From positions 1 through 6,992 of the forward strand of contig DAIERN010000075.1 in the NCBI GenBank assembly GCA_027346765.1: DNA of 6,992 bases, given 5' to 3'. The position numbers and the translations under genes are program-made. Below are positions 1-6,992 of the stretch, piece by piece. This DNA comes from Chloroflexota bacterium. Lineage in GTDB: Bacteria; Chloroflexota; Limnocylindria; Limnocylindrales; CSP1-4. Positions within the stretch are counted from its first letter, which is position 1. Each line of letters starts with the position of its first letter. Under the pieces are notes generated by a model that was given only the letters and a program-made list of their open reading frames with translations, was not told the origin of the DNA and ran no database searches.

Positions 1-1705
1 CAGAGCGGCTCGACGCCGCGCCCCGACGTCTCGCTCTCGGGCACGACGGCCTCGTATCCCCGCGCCCCGGCGGCGCGCAGCGCGCGCAGGAGCTGCACAC
101 TCGGATACGGCATATCCCACGCGAGCACCAGCACCGGCACGCGGACGTTTTCGATGAAGGTCAGCGCGTTGCGCTCGCGGTAGATCTGCGGGTTCTCTTC
201 CGGCGATGCGCCGAACAGCGCGCGGTCGTAGGCCTTGAGCGGCTCCATCTCATCTTCATAGGCGGCGAAGTAGTCGGCCACGGGCACGCCGGCCACACCC
301 AGCGACCACAGATCGGGTTGCTTGCCCAGGCCCAGCAGAGTCAGGTAGCCACCCCAGGATGCGCCGCTGAGCACGATGCGATCCGGTTGGGCGATGCCGT
401 CGGCGATGACGCGCGCGTGGACCTTGGCGATGTCCGCCAGCTCGGTCAGGCCGGGGTTGCCGGTCAGCGCGTCGCGCCAGGCGCGGCCGTACCCCGACGA
501 GCCGCGGTAGTTGACCATCACCACACAGAGGCCGTGATCGACCCACGCCTGGACGGGCGGCGAGAAGGTGTCGCGGTCATGCGCCTCCGGCCCGCCGTGG
601 ATGACGAAGATCGTGGGGTGCGGCCGCGCGGCGCCGGCCGGCTCGGCGACGAGCGCATGAATGCCGTCGACCCACAGGTCCTGGTAGCGCACCCCTGCCG
701 GCGCCGGCTCCCCGGGCGGCGTCAACACGCTCGCGCCAGACGTCGAGCGCACTTCGGGCGGTGACGCCGAGTCGCTCCACAGGTACCACACGTCACCCTC
801 GGGCCGCGCGGCGGCGGCGGAGATCACACCCGGTGGCGTGGGCAGCCGAACGAGCCGTTCGGGTTCCAGCTCGAGCCGGTAGAGCGACGAGCGCCCGGCG
901 TGCTCATGGACGAGCAGCAATGCTTGCCCATCCGGGTACCACGAGGCTTCGACCTCGCCCGGCAGGTCGAGCGCGAAGGTGCGCGTCCGGCCGTCCGCGG
1001 CCACCACAGCATGGGTCGGGGCAGGTCTTCTCGTTCATGGCTGACCAGGACCCGCTCGTCGCCGGCAACGTGAGAGAAACCGCCCGACTCGAGGCCCAGG
1101 CCCCGCCCGTCCCACAGATCGCCGATCACGTTGCCGTCCAGGTCCACCACGCGCAGCGCCGCGTGGCGCGAATCGCCGTGCTCCGAGTGATGGAAGCAGA
1201 GCAGCGTCTCGTCGGCCGACAGCCCGCCCAGCCAGGACTCGTTGGCGTTCTCGTAGATGCGCCGGACGCCTTCGCCGACCACGTCGATCGAGCTGCCGCC
1301 CTCGCGCGAGCCACCGACGATGGCCACCTCGCGGCCCAGCTCCAGGCCGGTGCTGAAGAAGCGGCCCAGCTCGTCAGCCGCCACGCTGGCCTCGCCGCCG
1401 TCGAACGGCTGGAACATCCAGCGGCCGAGCTCGTCACCGTCCGTGTCGTCAAACCACCACACCGCGCCGCCGCGCGGCCCGATGTGGCCGTTGAGCGTTC
1501 CCTCGCGCCGATCGGTCAGCTGGCGCGTCACGGCGGCCGCACGGTCCCACGCGAAGAGCTCCCACTTCCCGCCCTGGTGGTTCGAGGCGTAGATCAGCCG
1601 CTCAGGCGCATCCGTGGCCCACTCGGGCAGCGTCGTGCGCGGCGCCCGGAAACGCGCGCGCCATTTTGCTTCCTCGGATTGCATCGGCTCGATTATCGTT
1701 GCCAC
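1..1705 (-). CDS. S9-family serine peptidase (acylaminoacyl-peptidase-like), partial, one frameshift
   Basis: This encodes a prolyl-oligopeptidase-family hydrolase that should cleave short peptides, probably in the cytoplasm since no signal peptide is visible. Residues about 1-330 look like a beta-propeller domain rich in W and D (for example LIYASNHQGGKWELFAWDR). The alpha/beta-hydrolase domain follows, with the oxyanion-hole motif HGGP (His codon 597-599), then NYRGSSGYG, then the nucleophile motif GASWGGY (Ser codon 357-359, about residue 450). The gene is split: the first frame runs from 1705 to about 1000, then sequence continues in the -1 frame to the window edge. Restoring one G in the GG at about 1000-1002 gives PMLWWAADGRTRTFALDL and a continuous protein of at least 568 residues. 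The start is GTG at 1705 with only a weak AAGG upstream; ATG at 1684 is an alternative. The C-terminus is off the window. The segment where the catalytic Asp and His are expected is unusual (see findings). Confidence 0.85.
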
Positions 1706-1721
1706 TCACTTGTTAAGCCTT

Positions 1722-1727
1722 AGGGAG
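1722..1727 (+). promoter_or_regulatory. Ribosome binding site of the small secreted protein gene
   Basis: AGGGAG lies five bases before the ATG at 1733. It is the clearest Shine-Dalgarno match on the plus strand here and supports that start. It lies in the 27-base gap between two divergent genes, so the promoter of each gene must overlap the other gene or its leader. Confidence 0.6.
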
Positions 1728-1732
1728 CTGCG

Positions 1733-2153
1733 ATGAAGAAGCGACTTGTTCTGTCATGGATGGCGCTCGTCATGGTGCTGACGCTCGCGCTGGCGGCTCC
1801 GACCGCCGCAACGACAGGGTTCACGTTCACGATCGTCGATCAGCACTGCTACGGCGCCCAGGGCCAGAACGTCTACTTCAGGGTGAAGCTGACCGCCGCC
1901 GGCTCGACGTCTGCCAACAAGCTCACGATCAAGTCGCAGTCGCAGTACTTCAGCGGCGGCAAGTGGCACAAGTTCTACTCCTTTACGCAGGACAAGACGT
2001 CGTTCACGCCCAACGGCCAGGCGCACTCGATCGATTACTCGTACACCTCACGAGGGCACCAATCAGTACAACTGGCGCATCGTGTCCAAGCTGCGCGCCT
2101 GGAACGGAACCCACGTGCTCGCGCGCAAGACCCTCAAGAGTCTCGCCTGCTGA
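1733..2153 (+). CDS. Small secreted protein of unknown function, one frameshift
   Basis: I do not recognise the family. The N-terminus is a clear Sec signal peptide: MKKR, a hydrophobic stretch over about residues 5-22, then a likely cleavage site near APTAA-TT (about residues 22-27). The mature part is short, polar, and rich in K, S, T, Y and F with alternating strand-like patterns, which suggests a beta-sandwich fold. The raw frame runs to 2161, but its last 35 or so residues are arginine- and alanine-rich and unlike the rest. Removing one base from the CC at 2046-2047 (ACCTCAC to ACTCAC) switches to a frame ending at TGA 2151-2153 and gives SYTHEGTNQYNWRIVSKLRA followed by an end in KSLAC. 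The repaired protein has about 139 residues and two cysteines, Cys39 and the last residue, which could form a disulfide joining both ends. It converges with pckA, whose stop is four bases away. Confidence 0.7.
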
Positions 2154-2157
2154 TTTC

Positions 2158-2164
<7 letters not shown>
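2144..2164. terminator. Weak hairpin between two convergent genes
   Basis: CGCCT (2144-2148) and AGGCG (2160-2164) are inverted repeats around an 11-base loop; one G-U and one more pair could extend the stem outward. It spans the stop codons of the secreted protein and pckA. There is no T-run, so a terminator role is only a guess from position. Confidence 0.2.
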
Positions 2165-3767
<1,603 letters not shown>

Positions 3768-3777
3768 TTGGCCGGTT

Positions 3778-3783
3778 CTCCTT
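3778..3783 (-). promoter_or_regulatory. Ribosome binding site of pckA
   Basis: AAGGAG on the minus strand lies ten bases before the GTG at 3767. It decides the non-ATG start, because the first family-like residues follow directly. Confidence 0.6.
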
Positions 3784-3901
3784 GCTCAGCGGAGCGCGAG
3801 ATGGTGGGCGCGCTCGTCTACTGGCGGACCGGCCGCGCGTCCCGGGTCAGCTCAATGAGCGCTGACGCCGCGAGTCGGCTTACGCGGTTCGTTGGCTGGG
3901 G

Positions 3902-3930
3902 ATTGTACGCCCGGGTGTCCACCGCCAAAA
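3902..3930 (-). promoter_or_regulatory. Candidate promoter for pckA
   Basis: Within the 192-base gap between pckA and the transporter, the minus strand shows TACAAT (3902-3907), one base off the -10 consensus, 17 bases after TTTTGG (3925-3930), a poor -35 match. Transcription would start near 3895 and leave a leader of about 130 bases. The -10 element is good and the -35 is weak, so this is tentative. I saw no clear plus-strand promoter or operator in the rest of this gap. Confidence 0.3.
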
Positions 3931-3959
3931 CGCAACCAGTGCGAATATGCGCGGGTTAC

Positions 3960-4937
3960 ATGTCCGTGAAGGCTGCGAGCTCAAGGGTCGACTGGCTGCT
4001 GTTCCTGCTGCTCGGCGCCATGTGGGGCAGCAGCTACCTGTTCATCAAGATCGGCGTCGAGGCGGGTCTGCCGCCTTTGACCCTTGTGATGGGCCGGCTG
4101 CTCATCGGCGCGGCGCTCCTATTCATCGTCGTGCGCCTTGCCCGCGAGCCCCTTCCGCGGACGCTCAAGGAATACGCCAAGCTCAGCGTGCTGGGCTTCT
4201 TGGGCATCGCCCTGCCCTTCTACCTGATCACGGTCGCTGAGGCGAGCACCGACTCCGCCCTTGCAGCCGTCCTCGTCTCGCCCGTGCCGCTGTTCGTGAT
4301 CCCCATGAGCGCGCTCTTCCTGCACGATGAGCGGCTGACCCCGGCGCGCATCGCCGGCGTGGTCATCGGCCTGATCGGGGTCGCGATCCTGGTCGGCTTC
4401 GACCCGGCGTCGCTCGTCAAGAACGACTTTGGCGCAGAGCTGCTCCTCGTGGCGTCGGCGGTGTCCTACGCAATCGCCGGCGTCTATGCCAAGAGGTACA
4501 TCGTGGGCTACCGGCCCATGATCCCGGCGCTGTTCGAGGTGACGACCGCACTGGTGATGATCGCCGTGGCGGCCTTCATCTTCGAGCGGCCGTGGGAGGC
4601 TCCGATCAACTTCGATTCCGTGTTGTCAGTCGGGTGGCTGGGCATCTTCGGTTCCGGCCTGGCGTTCGTGATCTTCTTCCGGCTCATCACCAACTGGGGC
4701 GCCACGCGAACCTCGACGGTCGCGTACCTGATGCCGGTGGTCGGCATCATCCTGGGCGCGCTTGTCCTGAGCGAGGCGATCACCGCCAGCCGGCTGTTCG
4801 GCACCGCGCTGGTCATCGGTGGCGTGGCGCTGGTCAACATCAAGCGCGAGGCGATCGCGTCACTCTTGGGTGGGTCGCGCGGTCGCCAGCCACCGACGTC
4901 CGAGGCGACGGCCGAGGTTGTGACCGAGCAGCGCTGA
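3960..4937 (+). CDS. EamA/DMT-superfamily transporter
   Basis: This is an inner-membrane permease of the drug/metabolite transporter superfamily, which exports or exchanges small metabolites. The substrate cannot be read from the sequence. The 325 residues form two EamA repeats, about 12-146 and 158-293, each with about five membrane helices, ten in all. Diagnostic features are the first-helix pattern LGAMWGSSYLFIKIG (18-32), LFLHDERLTPARIAGVVIGL at the end of repeat one, and SEAITASRLFGTALVIGG at the matching place in repeat two. A charged cytoplasmic tail follows. The frame stays open upstream far into pckA, but that part is a shadow. ATG at 3960 is chosen because the first helix begins ten residues later. 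No Shine-Dalgarno sequence precedes it, so translation may be leaderless or weak. It is the only gene here that is both complete and unbroken. Confidence 0.92.
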   Translation: MSVKAASSRVDWLLFLLLGAMWGSSYLFIKIGVEAGLPPLTLVMGRLLIGAALLFIVVRLAREPLPRTLKEYAKLSVLGFLGIALPFYLITVAEASTDSALAAVLVSPVPLFVIPMSALFLHDERLTPARIAGVVIGLIGVAILVGFDPASLVKNDFGAELLLVASAVSYAIAGVYAKRYIVGYRPMIPALFEVTTALVMIAVAAFIFERPWEAPINFDSVLSVGWLGIFGSGLAFVIFFRLITNWGATRTSTVAYLMPVVGIILGALVLSEAITASRLFGTALVIGGVALVNIKREAIASLLGGSRGRQPPTSEATAEVVTEQR

Positions 4938-4940
4938 TTC

Positions 4941-4987
4941 CCAGCGGTCAGAAAACTTGGTATCTGGACAGAACTAGTTTCCGCTGG
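4941..4987. repeat. Bulged inverted repeat between transporter and prenyltransferase genes
   Basis: CCAGCGG (4941-4947) pairs exactly with CCGCTGG (4981-4987). Just inside, AAACT (4953-4957) pairs with AGTTT (4976-4980), leaving a five-base bulge on the left arm only. The right arm contains AACTAGTT (4972-4979), an eight-base palindrome. The structure fills most of the 64-base gap and starts four bases after the transporter stop. It could be a terminator, an mRNA processing site or a leader hairpin for the next gene. There is no T-run after it, so its role is open. Confidence 0.45.
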
Positions 4988-5001
4988 TAGCCTTCCGACC
5001 C

Positions 5002-6104
5002 ATGAGCACCACCTCGCCTGCCCAAGGCACCTCTACCCAGCCCATCACGCTGCGCGACCGCTTCTCGGCCTGGACTGAGATCATGCAGACGGCCAACGCC
5101 CCCGTCGACAAGCCGCTCGACGGCCTGGGCAAATGGCTCGTCATGACCCGCGCGGCCGTCTTCCCCATGACCCTCTGGTCGGGCACGATCGGCGCCCTCC
5201 TTGCCGTCGAGCAGGCGCGGCTCGCACCGGCCGGCACGATTTCGATCGACTGGATCGCCGTGGTGCTCGCGGTGATCGGCATCGTCCTCGCCCACGCGGC
5301 GAACAACCTGATCAACGACTACTTCGACATGACCGGCGGCATCGACACCGACGGCTACGTCCGCGCCCTGTACGCGCCGCATCCGGTCCTCTCCGGCTGG
5401 GTCACCAAGGCCACGTTGCGCAACGTGATGGTCGCGCTCACCGTGTTGGGCGGCCTGATCATGCTGTTGCTCGCCTACTGGCACGGCCCGCTCGTCATCG
5501 TCTTCGCGCTCGCCGGCCTGTTCCTGTCAGTCTTCTACGTCGCCCCGCCGTTCAGCCTCAAGCGCCACGGCCTGGGCGAGCTCGACGTGTTCCTGACCTG
5601 GGGCCCGCTGATGATCGGCGGGACATATCTCGTCGCGGTCACGCCGCTCGACCCCAGCAAGCTCATCGGGGTGATGCTCTTCTCAATGCCCTACGCGCTG
5701 CTCGTGACGAGCGTGCTGTTCGGCAAGCACATCGACAAGATCGAGCCTGACACCAAGCTCGGCATCCACACCGTGCCGGTCATCTTGGGTGAGAAGCTGG
5801 CCCGGCGCACCAACCAGGCGCTGATGATCCTTTCTATCCGCTCACAGTGGCCGCGGTGCTCGCGGGCTGGGTGGGTCCGTGGGTGCTGCTCGCGGTGCTG
5901 GCGATCCCCACCCTGTGGAGCGTGCTGCGGGTCTACAACTCGCCCAAGCCCGCCGGCCCGCCACCGTGGTACCCGGCGCGCGGCTGGCCGCTGTGGTTCG
6001 TCGGCTTCGCCTTCCGCCACGTCCGACTCGCAGGCTTCCTGCTGACGATCGGCCTGGTGCTCAACGTCCTCGTCCCGGTGAAGCTGCCGCTCCCCTGGCT
6101 CTAG
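5002..6104 (+). CDS. UbiA-family prenyltransferase, one frameshift
   Basis: This is an integral-membrane enzyme that should transfer a polyprenyl chain from its diphosphate to an aromatic or other acceptor. MenA-like quinone synthesis is likely, but the acceptor is not proven. The first Mg-diphosphate motif is NNLINDYFDMTGGIDTDG (101-118), followed by the unusual RALYAPHPVLSGWVT. The loop YVAPPFSLKRHGLGEL (179-194) is typical of the family. The second acidic motif is GKHIDKIEPDTKLGIHT (241-257). Several hydrophobic helices lie between. The first frame is lost after residue 276 (ALMI). Restoring one T in the TTT at 5831-5833 gives ILFYPLTVAAVLAGWVGPWV and continues to TAG at 6102-6104, ending in further hydrophobic segments. 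The repaired protein has about 367 residues. No good Shine-Dalgarno sequence precedes ATG 5002. It may be co-transcribed with the transporter. Confidence 0.88.
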
Positions 6105-6106
6105 CC

Positions 6107-6134
6107 GCGCGGCCCTAGTTGAAGGGCCACGCGC
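6107..6134. terminator. Bulged hairpin at a convergent gene junction
   Basis: GGCCC (6111-6115) pairs with GGGCC (6124-6128) around an eight-base loop. GCGC (6107-6110) can pair with GCGC (6131-6134) past a two-base bulge. It sits where the prenyltransferase and the next minus-strand gene converge, ten bases apart, so it could end transcription from both sides. There is no T-run, so this is only a candidate. Confidence 0.3.
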
Positions 6135-6885
6135 CTTCCTTCCAGGTGCAATCACCGCGCTCAGGCCAATCCGCGTAGTACGCGACATCGTCCCCGACGG
6201 CAAGCGTCAGCTGCAGATTGCAGGTTCGACCAAACACTGGGTCCCGGCCTTGGGGGCCGATGAAACCGTGCACTGTGTAGTCGGCGGGCTCAATCGCCAT
6301 CGGCGTCGAGGACGAATCGAGCCATCCCTGCGCGACGGTGCCATCCGCGTTACCGACCGTGAAGACAGGACGCGGGCCGTTGCCGCCGTCCCAACCCTTG
6401 GAGTCGAGCACGATGCGCGCAGGCTGATAGCCGGGGTCGACGGCGAGCGGCATTGTTGTGACGACTGTGCCGGTGGCATCGTCGACGAGCACGTCCTTGC
6501 CTGGCGCGATGCCGTCCGCGTCGGCCGGGCCGGAGATGAGCCGCACATACCAGACGTTGTGCTCGCCCTGGCCGATGAAGCGCGGGTCCACATCGTTGAG
6601 GCTGCCCGCGTCGATGGGATAGGCGAGAACGGCCGTGTCACCCTGCCCTGCGGCCGCGGCGATCACCTCGTCGAGCGTCATCTGCAGGTTGCCCGGCGGC
6701 CCATTGGGGTCCGGCTGGTCGAGACCCAATTCCTCGTCGTTGGCCCAGGCCACGCGGTCGATGACGAGGCGCGACGCGCATTCCTGACGCTGCGCCGGAT
6801 CGCACTGCCATGACCGGGCGTCGCCCGCATGGACGATCAGCGCTACCTGGGCAGATGGGCCGGCCGGTCCGCCGGGTGGGCATCT
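6115..6885 (-). CDS. Probable secreted protein with four cysteines, N-terminus missing
   Basis: Function unknown. The open frame covers 256 residues with the composition of a real extracytoplasmic protein: many W, Y, D, G and P, and strand-like stretches such as HNVWYVRLISG. It has only four cysteines, in two close pairs: WQC (6802-6804) with EC (6778-6780), and TC (6220-6222) with DC (6148-6150), suggesting disulfides and export. The pattern VHAGDARSWQC...ECASRLVIDRVAW recalls domains I associate with Chloroflexota secreted proteins and lipoproteins, but I cannot name the family. GTG at 6753 is the only start-like codon I found in the upstream part, and using it would cut off the first cysteine pair. 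Coding-like sequence continues beyond it to about 6858 and the frame closes at TAA 6886-6888. No signal peptide is present. The N-terminus was probably lost at the join near 6855-6870. Confidence 0.6.
   Translation of the reverse strand, partial: RCPPGGPAGPSAQVALIVHAGDARSWQCDPAQRQECASRLVIDRVAWANDEELGLDQPDPNGPPGNLQMTLDEVIAAAAGQGDTAVLAYPIDAGSLNDVDPRFIGQGEHNVWYVRLISGPADADGIAPGKDVLVDDATGTVVTTMPLAVDPGYQPARIVLDSKGWDGGNGPRPVFTVGNADGTVAQGWLDSSSTPMAIEPADYTVHGFIGPQGRDPVFGRTCNLQLTLAVGDDVAYYADWPERGDCTWKEGAWPFN
6855..6870. other. Junction of two N-terminally truncated genes
   Basis: To the left, minus-strand coding sequence of the cysteine-paired protein is good up to about 6858 but has no start. To the right, plus-strand phosphatidylserine decarboxylase similarity begins at about 6861 without its first part. 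The join lies in overlapping GGCCGGCC and CCGGCCGG palindromes (6858-6867). Confidence 0.5.
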
Positions 6886-6992
6886 TTATGAACGTGTTCG
6901 ACGCCCACGTGAACCGCTCCCCGGTAGCGGCTACCGTGGTAACTTCCACGCACCGGCCGGGGCTTTATCAGGCGGCGTTTCGTGAGGCTGCG
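6858..6992 (+). pseudogene. psd: Phosphatidylserine decarboxylase fragment
   Basis: The frame reads RRVGIFMNVFDAHVNRSPV, then THRPGLYQAAFREAA at the right edge. This is the conserved core of phosphatidylserine decarboxylase, the membrane enzyme that makes phosphatidylethanolamine from phosphatidylserine. In the family this block is preceded by a membrane segment, an FFRDP-like motif and a SPADG motif; none occurs in any plus-strand frame upstream. The self-cleavage site that makes the pyruvoyl group is near the C-terminus and lies outside the window. An ATG at 6855 could start this frame, but it has no convincing ribosome binding site and would give an enzyme without its N-terminal part. The gene is either truly truncated or cut by a wrong join; it may be complete and functional in the real genome. 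Confidence 0.75.

Noticed and set aside
318..1723. Long plus-strand open frames opposite the S9 peptidase
   Set aside because: They are rich in Arg, Ala and Pro and show no domain; the minus strand holds recognisable hydrolase motifs. They are antisense shadows of GC-rich coding DNA.
4938..5001. Riboswitch upstream of the prenyltransferase
   Set aside because: The gap is too short, and I could not match it to any known riboswitch core.
6250..6813. Plus-strand open frame of 187 residues before the psd fragment
   Set aside because: It has no phosphatidylserine decarboxylase motif or other domain, and the opposite strand carries a protein with ordered Cys, Trp and strand patterns.
6855..6857. 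ATG as a true start of a short psd
   Set aside because: It lacks a ribosome binding site and would omit the membrane and SPADG regions; a truncated or misjoined gene is more likely.

Overview
The window is GC-rich bacterial DNA carrying seven protein genes packed with short gaps. No RNA gene, CRISPR array, insertion sequence or phage gene was seen. Chloroflexota is the best guess for the source. The UbiA-family enzyme has an unusual motif set that I associate with that phylum, and the cysteine-paired secreted protein at the right also fits; this is family memory, not a search result.

Layout from left to right: (1) an S9-family serine peptidase on the minus strand, running off the left edge; (2) a small secreted protein on the plus strand, diverging from it with a 27-base gap; (3) ATP-dependent phosphoenolpyruvate carboxykinase (pckA) on the minus strand, convergent with the secreted protein and only 4 bases away from it; (4) a 192-base divergent intergenic region; (5) an EamA/DMT-type membrane transporter on the plus strand; (6) a UbiA-family prenyltransferase on the plus strand after a 64-base gap that holds an inverted repeat; (7) a cysteine-paired probable secreted protein on the minus strand, convergent with the prenyltransferase; (8) a fragment of phosphatidylserine decarboxylase on the plus strand, running off the right edge.

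The genes do not form one pathway: they cover gluconeogenesis (PckA), quinone or other isoprenoid-lipid synthesis (UbiA), phospholipid synthesis (Psd), peptide breakdown (S9) and small-molecule transport (EamA). This looks like ordinary core-genome neighbourhood rather than an accessory island.

The most striking property is broken reading frames. Four genes (S9, secreted protein, pckA, UbiA) each carry one single-base frameshift, after which family-like or gene-like sequence resumes in another frame. Each is explained by a one-base change in a short homopolymer run, which points to sequencing or assembly error rather than biology. Genes 7 and 8 both lack their N-terminal parts and abut head-to-head near 6855-6870, as expected from a deletion across a divergent gene pair or a chimeric join. 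The transporter is the only gene that is both complete and unbroken. I did not find a convincing new biological system.
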